A DNA stretch of 40,913 nt from an uncultured Holophagaceae bacterium (GTDB lineage Bacteria; Acidobacteriota; Holophagae; Holophagales; Holophagaceae): NCBI GenBank assembly GCA_903927605.1, contig CAIYNT010000280.1:1-40913 (forward strand), given 5' to 3'. Position numbers and translations under genes: made by a program. The notes below the pieces were generated by a model. The model worked only from the letters and a program-made list of their open reading frames with translations. It searched no databases and was not told the origin of the DNA. This document shows, piece after piece, positions 32,433 to 39,896 of the stretch; position 1 is the stretch's first letter; each line of letters begins with the position of its first letter.

Positions 32433-32858
32433 TCATTGCCCTCCCGCAACCTGTTTGCGCAAGGCCTTCATCTCCTCGAAACGGGCGGTGACATCGCGCA
32501 TGATGGCAGCCATTCCGACGATCTTGCCCGCCTCACCATGAAAGGGCAGGATGGTGAATTCGACGGAAAGGCGAGAACCGTCCTTGCGGATCGCCGGTAC
32601 GGACAACAGGCTGTCGGCTCCGTACCGCGTGGCCCCCGTGGCCAGGGTTTGGCCAAAGCCTGCCCAATGCCGCGCGCGCTGATTCTCCGGAATGATGATG
32701 TCCAGGCTCTTTCCAACCGCCTCGGCTTCCGGATAGCCGAAGATCCGTTCGGCTCCGGCGTTCCATAGCTGGATCAAGCCCTGGTCATCTGCATAGACGA
32801 TCGCGTCCGCCGCATTGATTACCAAGTGCCGGCAAATCTGGTCAAGCTCGAAAGGCAT
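32433..32858 (-). CDS. Single PAS-domain protein
   Basis: A 141-residue soluble protein that is little more than one PAS domain: INAADAIVYADDQGLIQLWNAGAERIFGYPEAEAVGKSL at the N-terminal half, taken in parts, then RKDGSRLSVEFTILPF and GMAAIMRDVTARFEEMK. PAS domains bind heme, flavin or small ligands, or mediate contacts. No output domain follows. AAGGAG lies seven bases before the ATG. It is the third gene of the ric-norZ-PAS run, 78 bp after norZ, with a stem-loop in the gap. That position suggests a role in sensing NO or redox state, but this is inference. Confidence 0.85.
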   Translation of the reverse strand: MPFELDQICRHLVINAADAIVYADDQGLIQLWNAGAERIFGYPEAEAVGKSLDIIIPENQRARHWAGFGQTLATGATRYGADSLLSVPAIRKDGSRLSVEFTILPFHGEAGKIVGMAAIMRDVTARFEEMKALRKQVAGGQ

Positions 32859-32893
32859 TGTCGACTCCTTCTCGCCATGCAGGCGACAGGTTG

Positions 32894-32929
32894 CGAGGCA
32901 GAGGGTCCAGTATGGGATCCCCTGCCTCG
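32894..32929 (-). terminator. Stem-loop between norZ and the PAS gene
   Basis: On the plus strand, CGAGGCAG plus GGG (one bulged A) at 32894-32905 pairs with CCCCTGCCTCG at 32919-32929. It begins eight bases after the norZ stop codon. It has no T-run and may attenuate transcription or protect the norZ mRNA rather than end it. Confidence 0.5.
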
Positions 32930-32936
32930 TCGAGCC

Positions 32937-35222
32937 TCAAGCTTCCTCCGGACGGTGGTCCAGGACCAGTTTCCAGATCGCGATGACCAGAGGCACGGCC
33001 CCCAGGAGCAGAAACACCAGGTCGCCACCCATGCGGAGCCATTCCAGGGTGTGGTAGAGACCCTTCATGATGAAGGTCAGCCGCCGGGCATGCCAGTAGC
33101 CGTTCTGCAGCACGTCCCAGAACTGGATGAGCCCGGCCGGGAAAAGGTCCAGCACGATCATCAGGCCCAGGCCGATGTTCAGACCCCAAAAGCCGGTCTT
33201 GATGAAGGGCTCAGCGCGGTTCCAGGCACGGTCGCTGCGGATGGCCCGCAGGCAGAAGAACACCACGCCGAGCGCCAGCATGCCGAAGACGCCAAACATG
33301 GCCGCGTGCCCGTGGTTGGGGGTGAGGGTGGTCCCCATCTCGAAGTAGGACACGATCGGAAGGTTGATGAGGAAGCCGAGGATTCCGGCACCTACGAAGT
33401 TCCACACACCGACGGCGATGAGGAAGTAGATGGCCCATTTCTGCCGGGCCGCCAGGGGCGCGTTGCTGTCATCACAGGCCCGGTCCTTCAGGCGCACGAA
33501 GTCCCAGGCGTCGAGGGTGAGCAGCGTGAGGGGGACGACCTCCAAAGAGCTGAAGCAGGCGGATAGGCCCATGTTGAGCGTACTCTGGCCTGTGAAGTAC
33601 CAGTGGTGCCCCGTTCCCACGATGCCGCCGGTGAGATACAGGATCGCATCGAGGTACACCAGCCGGGTCGCCGCTCGGGTACTGACCAGGCCCATCTGGA
33701 CAAACATCACGGCCACCAGCACCGTCGCGAAGAGCTCGAAGAAGCCCTCCACCCAGAGGTGGATGATCCAGAAGCGCCAGTTGTCGATGACCGCGAAGTT
33801 GGTGTGCGGTCCGTAGAAGGTGGCCGGCAGGTAGAAGACGGGGATGGCCACCGCCGCGTAGAGGACGAGGGAGGGGAGCTCCCCCTGCACACCGGATTTC
33901 ATGGCCGGGCGCAGCGCCCGGAACATCAGGAACAGCCAGAACACCAGCCCCACCGCGAGCAGCAGCTGCCAGAAGCGGCCCAGGTCGAGATACTCGCTGC
34001 CCTGATGGCCGAACCAGAACCAGAGGGTGCCAAGCTTGTCGTTGATACCGGCCATTTCCCCGAAGAGGCTGCCGAAGACCACCACGGCCAGGGCGCCCAA
34101 CAGGGCGATCACGCCCACCTTCTGGCCCTTGGGCTCACCGCCACCCACGAGGGGAGCGAGGAAGAGACCACCGGCCACCCACGACGTGGCAATCCAGAAG
34201 ATGGCGAGCTGCAGATGCCACGTCCGCGCCAAGTTGTAGGGCAGATACTTGGCCAGGTCGAAGCCGTAGAAGCCATTGGGCTCCACCCGGTAGTGGGCCA
34301 GCAAGCCGCCCAGGGCTGTCTGGCCCAGGAAGAGCAGCGCGACCACCGCGAAATACAGAGCCAGGGCCTTCTGGCTGGGCGTGAGGGTCCAATGCTGGAG
34401 CGTGCCGGTGAAACCAGAGGTCTTGCCCTCGCCACCGGACCACCCCAGGTAGTTGAATTTCCCAAAGATGAAGAGCACCAGGCCCAGGCCGCCCAGCAGC
34501 GTCACCAAGCTCAGGCCACTCCAGAGGTAGGCCGAGCTGGTGGGCGTATTTCCCACGAGGGGCTCATAGGGCCAGTTGTTGGTATAGGAATAGCCGGTGC
34601 CAGGTCGCAGGGCCACCGTCGCCCAGGTCGCCCACGCGAAATAGGCGTTCAGCGACTCGAGTTCCTGGTCGCTCTTGATGTATTTGGCAGGGAGCCCAGG
34701 GGCACCCTTGGGCCCGGAGAAATAGGTTTTCCATTCCTCCTTCTGGCGATCAAAAGAAGCCGTTTCAGCCGCAGTGAAGGTCAGGGTTCGGCTGGTGGCA
34801 TCGTAGCGGTTCTGCTTGAGCAGTCGCTTGACGACCTCAGCGATTTCGCTGGACTGCCCCGGAGAGAGCTGTGCAAAGGGTTTCCCATACTGCCTGGTGG
34901 CTTCGGTGTCTTGGGCGATCTCCGCGAGCCGATGCAGGTACTCCGCCGTATAGTCTGGACCCAAGTAGGCACCGTGACCCCAGAGAGTGCCGTGTTCCAT
35001 CAGCCCGTACTTGAGGAACACCTCCTGACCCTTGTTGACATCGGCCTCGGCGAAGACCACCCGTCCACTCGAATCCACGACCTGGGCCGGAATGGGAGGG
35101 GCGCCGCTGTAGGTCTTGACCGTGACGATGGTCAGCAGAGTGAAGCCCAGGATCATCACGAGGATGACGGCCTGGCGCCACCAGGGGGAAACAGGTGAGG
35201 TGTCGGGCGTTGTTGCGGTCAT
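32937..35222 (-). CDS. norZ: Quinol-dependent nitric oxide reductase (qNOR)
   Basis: An integral-membrane heme-copper-superfamily enzyme (761 residues) reducing 2 NO to N2O with quinol electrons. An N-terminal transmembrane helix precedes a periplasmic extension (about 40-230) that replaces the NorC subunit of cytochrome-type enzymes. About 13 helices follow. Ligand motifs are visible: His336 in TWHLQ, His488 and Glu492 in HLWVEGFFE, His539 and His540 in GTGHHWYFTG, and His637 and His639 in NHGHAAMFG. It lies 55 bp after ric on the same strand, likely in one transcript for NO defence. No denitrification genes are adjacent, so detoxification seems more likely than respiration. Confidence 0.95.
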   Translation of the reverse strand: MTATTPDTSPVSPWWRQAVILVMILGFTLLTIVTVKTYSGAPPIPAQVVDSSGRVVFAEADVNKGQEVFLKYGLMEHGTLWGHGAYLGPDYTAEYLHRLAEIAQDTEATRQYGKPFAQLSPGQSSEIAEVVKRLLKQNRYDATSRTLTFTAAETASFDRQKEEWKTYFSGPKGAPGLPAKYIKSDQELESLNAYFAWATWATVALRPGTGYSYTNNWPYEPLVGNTPTSSAYLWSGLSLVTLLGGLGLVLFIFGKFNYLGWSGGEGKTSGFTGTLQHWTLTPSQKALALYFAVVALLFLGQTALGGLLAHYRVEPNGFYGFDLAKYLPYNLARTWHLQLAIFWIATSWVAGGLFLAPLVGGGEPKGQKVGVIALLGALAVVVFGSLFGEMAGINDKLGTLWFWFGHQGSEYLDLGRFWQLLLAVGLVFWLFLMFRALRPAMKSGVQGELPSLVLYAAVAIPVFYLPATFYGPHTNFAVIDNWRFWIIHLWVEGFFELFATVLVAVMFVQMGLVSTRAATRLVYLDAILYLTGGIVGTGHHWYFTGQSTLNMGLSACFSSLEVVPLTLLTLDAWDFVRLKDRACDDSNAPLAARQKWAIYFLIAVGVWNFVGAGILGFLINLPIVSYFEMGTTLTPNHGHAAMFGVFGMLALGVVFFCLRAIRSDRAWNRAEPFIKTGFWGLNIGLGLMIVLDLFPAGLIQFWDVLQNGYWHARRLTFIMKGLYHTLEWLRMGGDLVFLLLGAVPLVIAIWKLVLDHRPEEA

Positions 35223-35277
35223 ATATGGACTCTCTGGAAAAGGGGGTTGGTCTTAGATCGTCGGTTTCTGCGCGGGC

Positions 35278-35982
35278 TCAGCCCTCCAGGGCCTCGACTC
35301 CGGGAAACAGGATGTTGTTCTCCTTGTGGATGTGGCGGTGCAGATCCTGCTCCAGTTCCTGCAGCGCGGCGAGCATGGCGAGGTAGGTGTTGCATGCGTA
35401 GTCGGGGACCGCGAAGTTCTCTGTCAGTTCCTTGATCAGGCCCAGGTTGACCGCATGGTCGTCGTGCTCGTGCCGCATGACAGAGACCGGCCCCCGCACG
35501 CTCCCGCAATGAAAGGAGGCGGCGCTCTCGCCCTGCACCATCCTGCGGATCAGCGGAAAGAGGATCTGCTCCTCCTTCGCCAGGTGCAGCTCCACCTCCC
35601 CTTGGAAGCGCTCGAAGACCTGAGTCAACCTAATCAGCCGAGGATCGGTTTCACCGTGAGCCTTGGCCACCTTCTCCACCAGGCCGCGCATACGGGGAAG
35701 TTCTTCGTGCAGGTAGGCATGATGGGTGGCCTCAATGTGATCGGCCAAAGCCGCCAGATTCTGCAACCAGGGGGCGGGTTCGTCTGCTGGGCTGGCGGCA
35801 TCGAACTCCGCCAGGGCCCGGAGGACGCTTGAGGGTTCCACCCCACCCTTGGCGCAGGCCTCATCGAGGCTCAGGTGGCCGCCACAGCAGTAGTCAAGGC
35901 CGAAGCGTTCAAAGACCTTGGAGCGGGAGGGACGCTCCACGACGAACGAACCGATGCTTTGGCTGGTCGAGACTGGGCTCAC
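35278..35982 (-). CDS. ric: Iron-sulfur cluster repair di-iron protein RIC (YtfE/ScdA)
   Basis: A 234-residue hemerythrin-like protein that repairs Fe-S clusters damaged by NO or oxidants. The N-terminal ScdA_N domain has SIGSFVVERPSRSKVFERFG and the Cys32-Cys33 pair in LDYCCGG. The hemerythrin-type helices carry His and Glu ligands: HIEATHHAYLHEELPRM, HLAKEEQILFP, MRHEHDDH and HIHKENNILFP. The start is GTG at 35982 with AGGAG six bases upstream. An open frame of 55 more codons upstream has no support. It is divergent from the Rrf2 regulator and first in the ric-norZ-PAS run. Its promoter overlaps a dyad. Confidence 0.93.
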   Translation of the reverse strand: MSPVSTSQSIGSFVVERPSRSKVFERFGLDYCCGGHLSLDEACAKGGVEPSSVLRALAEFDAASPADEPAPWLQNLAALADHIEATHHAYLHEELPRMRGLVEKVAKAHGETDPRLIRLTQVFERFQGEVELHLAKEEQILFPLIRRMVQGESAASFHCGSVRGPVSVMRHEHDDHAVNLGLIKELTENFAVPDYACNTYLAMLAALQELEQDLHRHIHKENNILFPGVEALEG

Positions 35983-36112
35983 AGTGACTCCTCTGAAAAG
36001 ACAGGCCAACCCCGGCCTCATGAATGAGGGCAAACAGGCCACCGGCGGACACACCAGGACCTTCCAGGGCAGGACTTTGGTTAGAGTGGGTGGGACCTTG
36101 CCTTGCACATTC

Positions 36113-36140
36113 AGGGTAAAGGGACAAAATTGGATGTCAA
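36113..36140 (-). promoter_or_regulatory. Putative promoter of ric-norZ-PAS
   Basis: On the minus strand, TTGACA (36135-36140) and TACCCT (36113-36118) are separated by 16 bp. The -35 box matches consensus perfectly. Transcription would begin near 36106, giving a leader of about 120 nt before the ric GTG. Confidence 0.55.
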
Positions 36141-36149
36141 GACCCAATT
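36128..36149. promoter_or_regulatory. Dyad operator candidate for the Rrf2 regulator
   Basis: AATTGG at 36128-36133 and CCAATT at 36144-36149 are an inverted repeat around a 10-bp spacer. The spacer contains the perfect TTGACA -35 box of the ric promoter. The left arm also overlaps a possible plus-strand -35 (TTGGAT at 36130-36135), which with GATTAT at 36154-36159 (18-bp spacing) could drive the regulator itself. This is the expected place for an NO-sensing repressor. Confidence 0.6.
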
Positions 36150-36168
36150 ATCCGATTATGGTGAATCG

Positions 36169-36621
36169 ATGATCTCCAAGACCTCTGAATACGCCCTCCG
36201 CGCCATGGTCTTCCTGGCCGAAAACCCAAGTTCCTCAAGCCCGCTCCAGGTCATCGCCGCCACCACGCAAGTGCCTTCCGGCTACCTTTCCAAGGTCCTG
36301 CAGCAGCTCGTCCGCGCGGGTCTCTTGACCTCTCAGCGGGGTCTCGGGGGCGGTTTCAGCCTGGCCCGACCGGCCTCGGAGCTGAGCGTCTACGAGGTCG
36401 TGCAGGCGGTGGACCCCATCAGCCGCATCCTGGAGTGCCCGTTGAAGCTGCCGGAGCACAGAGAGGAACTCTGTGCGTTGCACCGTCGTCTGGATGATGT
36501 GATGGAGATGGTCGAGCATTCCTTCCGTTTGACGAGCGTGGCGGATCTGCTGAAGAAACCCACGTTCCCGAAGGTTCTGGCAGCGAAGAAGACGGCCAAG
36601 CGGAAATCATCCATTCGCTAA
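36169..36621 (+). CDS. Rrf2-family transcriptional regulator (NsrR-like)
   Basis: A 150-residue winged-helix regulator. The N terminus MISKTSEYALRAMVFLAEN and QVPSGYLSKVLQQLVRAGLL, followed by RGLGGGFSLARPASELSVYEVV, are diagnostic for Rrf2. NsrR members repress NO-defence genes through a Fe-S cluster. The cluster loop here has only Cys90 and Cys102, with His105 nearby, where NsrR has three Cys. Glu7 near the N terminus could be a further ligand. The gene faces ric across 186 bp holding a dyad. The last 20 residues are basic. GGTGA lies six bases before the ATG; a possible promoter implies a near-leaderless transcript. Confidence 0.88.
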   Translation: MISKTSEYALRAMVFLAENPSSSSPLQVIAATTQVPSGYLSKVLQQLVRAGLLTSQRGLGGGFSLARPASELSVYEVVQAVDPISRILECPLKLPEHREELCALHRRLDDVMEMVEHSFRLTSVADLLKKPTFPKVLAAKKTAKRKSSIR

Positions 36622-36684
36622 CCCTGATTTCCTTGAGGTGGAGGTCCTTGTGATGGCCAACCTAGTGGCGTCAAACTCTGTCCT

Positions 36685-37383
36685 GTGAATGCCTTCTTCG
36701 ACGCCCACAGCCACCTTCCGGAGGCGGATTCCCGCCAGCCGGACCATCCCAGGGTCGTCTGCGGCACCTGCGAAGCCGACTGGGAGGCAGTGCTGGCCCA
36801 CGCCTCCTCCGATGAGCGGGTCATTCCCATGCTGGGCCTGCATCCCTGGTTTGTGGCGGAAGCCTCGCCAGCGTGGGCATCGCGGCTGGCTTCCCTGCTG
36901 CGCTCCCATCCGGCGGGCGTAGGGGAATGCGGGCTGGATTTCGCACGGAAGGACACGAACCGTGCCACCCAGGAGGCGGCCTTCCGTGCTCAGCTCCGGC
37001 TGGCCCATGACCTCCACCGACCCCTCGCCATGCATGTGGTGCGCGCCTGGGGGCGGATCATCGCCCTGCTGCGGGAAGAAGGCGTACCCCCTGCAGGAGC
37101 CATGGTCCACGCCTACGCCGGAAGCCCCGAGACGGCCGGCACACTCCAGTCCATGGGGGTCTTCCTCTCCTTTTCGGGCGACCTCCTGAAACCTGACCGT
37201 TGGAAGCTGCGGGAATCGCTGCGCGCCGTGGCGGCTGGCCACCTGCTCCTGGAAACCGACGGCACCGCCAATCCAATAAAGGTGCTGGAGGGGGCCGCGA
37301 GGATCCGCGACGTAACGGTCGAAAGCCTTGCGGCCCAGACCTGGGAGAATGGCCAGCGCTGTTTCCGGGAGTGGGTGGCATGA
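36685..37383 (+). CDS. TatD-family metal-dependent hydrolase
   Basis: A 232-residue TIM-barrel hydrolase; TatD enzymes are divalent-metal nucleases or phosphohydrolases. Visible metal and active-site blocks are DAHSHLPEAD (His8, His10), LGLHPWF, GVGECGLDF with Glu79, MHVVRAWG, VHAYAGSPE and LLLETDGTANP with the final Asp. The start is GTG without a good ribosome binding site, but the family N terminus fits exactly. The stop codon overlaps the ATG of the next gene. It lies 63 bp after the Rrf2 gene on the same strand. It is shorter than Escherichia coli TatD (260 residues). Confidence 0.87.
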   Translation: MNAFFDAHSHLPEADSRQPDHPRVVCGTCEADWEAVLAHASSDERVIPMLGLHPWFVAEASPAWASRLASLLRSHPAGVGECGLDFARKDTNRATQEAAFRAQLRLAHDLHRPLAMHVVRAWGRIIALLREEGVPPAGAMVHAYAGSPETAGTLQSMGVFLSFSGDLLKPDRWKLRESLRAVAAGHLLLETDGTANPIKVLEGAARIRDVTVESLAAQTWENGQRCFREWVA

Positions 37384-38129
37384 GGTGGTTTTCCCGCAGC
37401 GAGTTGCTGCTCGGCGAGGTGGCCCTGAACCGGTTGTGCGCGTCGCACGTGACGGTTTTCGGGCTGGGCGGCGTAGGATCCTTTGCGGTGGAGGCCCTGG
37501 CACGGGCGGGCGTGGGGCATCTGCGCCTGGTGGACCACGATGTGGTCGGCCCCAGCAACCTCAACCGCCAGCTCTTCGCCCTGCGCTCCACCCTGGGCCT
37601 ACCCAAGGCCGAGGTGGCCGCGGCGCGGGTGCGCGACATCAATCCCGACTGCGATGTGGACCCCCGCGTGACCTTCGTCCATACAGACACGCTGCCCGGC
37701 TTGCTGACGCCCCGACCCGACGTGATGATCGATGCCATCGACTCCATGGCCTGCAAGGTGGCCCTCATGCGCACCGCCCATGAACAGGGCATCCCCATCC
37801 TCACGGCCATGGGGGCTGGCGGACGCCTGGACAGCAGCCAGCTCCGCGTGGGCGATCTCAGCGAGACCCGCCTCTGCCCGCTGGCCGCCCGCGTCCGCAA
37901 GGAGCTGCGCAAAGTCGGCATCACCCAGGGCATCCGCTGCGTCTACTCGCTGGAGCCCGCCGACAACAAGCGCCCCGCCAACCCCAGCGACCTCGAACCC
38001 CACCACGGCCCCGGTCGCGTGCGGAGGCCCGTAGGCACCATCTCCTACATGCCCGCCATCGTGGGGCTGAAGGTAGCGGAGGAAGTGATCGGGATGCTGC
38101 TGGCGGTGCCCGAGTGTCTGGAACCCTAG
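37380..38129 (+). CDS. tcdA: tRNA threonylcarbamoyladenosine dehydratase TcdA
   Basis: A 249-residue ThiF/E1-like ATPase that cyclises t6A37 of tRNA to ct6A. The nucleotide-binding loop is VFGLGGVGSFAVEALARAGVG. The adenylation region has LVDHDVVGPSNLNRQLFA, and then AIDSMACKVALMRTAHEQGIP. The C-terminal GTISYMPAIVGLKVAEEVI is as in CsdL/TcdA. The gene begins with ATGA overlap on the TatD-like gene and ends overlapping the convergent kinase gene by four bases. The paired coupling with a TatD-like enzyme suggests one transcript. Confidence 0.9.
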   Translation: MRWFSRSELLLGEVALNRLCASHVTVFGLGGVGSFAVEALARAGVGHLRLVDHDVVGPSNLNRQLFALRSTLGLPKAEVAAARVRDINPDCDVDPRVTFVHTDTLPGLLTPRPDVMIDAIDSMACKVALMRTAHEQGIPILTAMGAGGRLDSSQLRVGDLSETRLCPLAARVRKELRKVGITQGIRCVYSLEPADNKRPANPSDLEPHHGPGRVRRPVGTISYMPAIVGLKVAEEVIGMLLAVPECLEP

Positions 38130-39736
38130 GCTCCCTCCACCGCCTGCCGGAGGACCGACAGGAATTGGCTGCTCTGGTAGGGCTTCGGAAGGAACCCAGC
38201 CAGGCCTTTGCCCAGGAAGTCCGCGAGGACGTCCTGCTCGCTGTAGCCGCTGGTCAGTACCACCGGGATCTCTGGGTCTGCTTGACGCATGCGCAGGAAG
38301 GCCTGCCGCCCATCCATGTGGGGCATGGTCAGGTCCATCAGGACCGCCACGATCTCTGAGTGGCGCAGCTCGAACAGGGCCACAGCCTCCAGGCCGTCCG
38401 CGGCCTCCAGGACCTGGAAGCCCATGGATTCGGCCAACTCCCTGGCCACTGCTCGGGCACTGGGTTCGTCATCCACCAGCAACAGGAGTCCGTGCCCCTG
38501 CCATGCCCCTGTCAATTGTCCGGGCGGACGATCCTCGACCCCCAGGGTGAGGGCGGGAAAGAAGAGCTTGAAGACCGAGCCTCGGCCCAGTTCGCTGTAG
38601 ACCTTGAGGCTGCCGTGGTGGCTCCGGAGGATGCCCAGCATGGCGGACAAACCCAGGCCGCGCCCCGTGAACTTGGTGGTGTAGAACGGATCAAAGATCT
38701 GTTCCCGAACTTCGGGCGCCATGCCGCAGCCGGTATCACTCACCTCCAACGTGACGTATCTCCCGGCAGACAGAGGTAGAGCGGGCAGCAGACCGACTTG
38801 GGTGGCCGCATCGACCATCTGGACACCGGTCCTCACCGTGATGAGCCCGCTGACCTCATCGCCGATGGCCTCCGAAGCGTTGGTGACTAAGTTCATGACC
38901 AGCTGCTGCATCTGCGAGGGGTCGGCGGAGACGAAGGGCAGACTTGGGGAGAGGTCGTAGCGCACCACCGCCTTCCTGGAGAGGGTCACGGTGAGGAGCT
39001 GGGTCATCTCGACCACCAGGCGATTCAGATCCACCTCGGTGATCTGGAGACACCCCTTCCCGGCATAGGCCAACAACTGCCGGGTCAGGTCGGCCGCCCG
39101 CAGCGTGGCCTGCTCGATCTGCTGAAGATAGGGCATGGCCGGACTTTCCGGCGGAAGATGCATGACCCCGAGGTTCGTGTTGCCCAGGATGGTGGTGAGC
39201 AGGTTGTTGAAGTCGTGGGCAATGCCTCCGGAGAGGACGCCCAGGCTCTCGAGCTTCTGGGACTGGCGCAGGGCTTCTTCGGACTCCTTTCGCAGCGTGA
39301 TGTCCGCCCGGATGGCCACGAACTGCTGCGGTTTGTTGTCGTCTCCGAGGAAGGGGACGATGGTGGTGTCCACCCAGTAGGTGCTCCCATCCTTCGCGCG
39401 GTTCTTGATCTCCCCTTTCCAGACAGCCCCCGCCTTGATCGTGTCCCATAGCTCGGTCATGAACGCCTTGGAATGGTGCCCGGAGTTGATGATCCGGTGA
39501 TCCTGACCCAGGAGTTCCTCCCGGGAGTACTTGGAAATGGTGCAGAATTTCTCGTTCACATAGGTGATGCGGCCCTGGGCGTTGGTGACGGCCACGATGG
39601 CGTGCTCATCCAGCGCGCGCTTGAAGTCCTGCAGCTCATGAAGAACCCGGGCCATGCGCGAGGGTGCCTTCCCAGAGCCGCCAGGCACGCTGCCCTCCCC
39701 TTGGGAGTCGCCTCGGGTGCCCTGCCGAAGACTCAT
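38126..39736 (-). CDS. PAS-histidine kinase-receiver hybrid
   Basis: A 536-residue soluble signalling protein. Residues 36-148 form a PAS domain (AIVAVTNAQGRITYVNEKF, then GQDHRIINSGHHSKAFM), with a PAC part ending ADITLRKESEE. The histidine-kinase core has the H-box SGGIAHDFNNLL with His174, N-box MNLVTNASEA, G1 VSDTGCGMAPE and G2 GRGLGLSAMLGI. A C-terminal receiver (417-535) has the DDE acidic pocket, the phosphoacceptor Asp468 in LMDLTMP and a KPY Lys. No transmembrane helix is present, so it senses a cytoplasmic signal. AAGGAG lies nine bases before the ATG. No partner regulator is adjacent. Confidence 0.93.
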   Translation of the reverse strand: MSLRQGTRGDSQGEGSVPGGSGKAPSRMARVLHELQDFKRALDEHAIVAVTNAQGRITYVNEKFCTISKYSREELLGQDHRIINSGHHSKAFMTELWDTIKAGAVWKGEIKNRAKDGSTYWVDTTIVPFLGDDNKPQQFVAIRADITLRKESEEALRQSQKLESLGVLSGGIAHDFNNLLTTILGNTNLGVMHLPPESPAMPYLQQIEQATLRAADLTRQLLAYAGKGCLQITEVDLNRLVVEMTQLLTVTLSRKAVVRYDLSPSLPFVSADPSQMQQLVMNLVTNASEAIGDEVSGLITVRTGVQMVDAATQVGLLPALPLSAGRYVTLEVSDTGCGMAPEVREQIFDPFYTTKFTGRGLGLSAMLGILRSHHGSLKVYSELGRGSVFKLFFPALTLGVEDRPPGQLTGAWQGHGLLLLVDDEPSARAVARELAESMGFQVLEAADGLEAVALFELRHSEIVAVLMDLTMPHMDGRQAFLRMRQADPEIPVVLTSGYSEQDVLADFLGKGLAGFLPKPYQSSQFLSVLRQAVEGA

Positions 39737-39788
39737 GAGTGGCTCTCCTTTGTGTTCGAGGGTGACACATATAGAGACTCAATATAAT

Positions 39789-39817
39789 ATTTCTTCGCCC
39801 CCAGAGTAAGAACCTGG
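39789..39817 (-). promoter_or_regulatory. Putative promoter for the PAS-kinase hybrid
   Basis: On the minus strand TTCTTA and TATTAT are spaced by 17 bp in the only AT-rich part of this gap. The gene begins about 50 bp downstream. Positions are approximate. Confidence 0.35.
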
Positions 39818-39896
39818 TCCTCGCGGCCAATTTCGCCGGAACCCCCTGATTGCCTTTCCTAAATCTCTGGAATCGTCAGGCGATTTTGAAGCAGGA

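Noticed and set aside
33603..35198. Long plus-strand open frame (531 codons) opposite norZ.
   Set aside because: It is a GC-rich antisense shadow of norZ, rich in Gln, Glu, Gly and Arg with no domain; norZ is certain.
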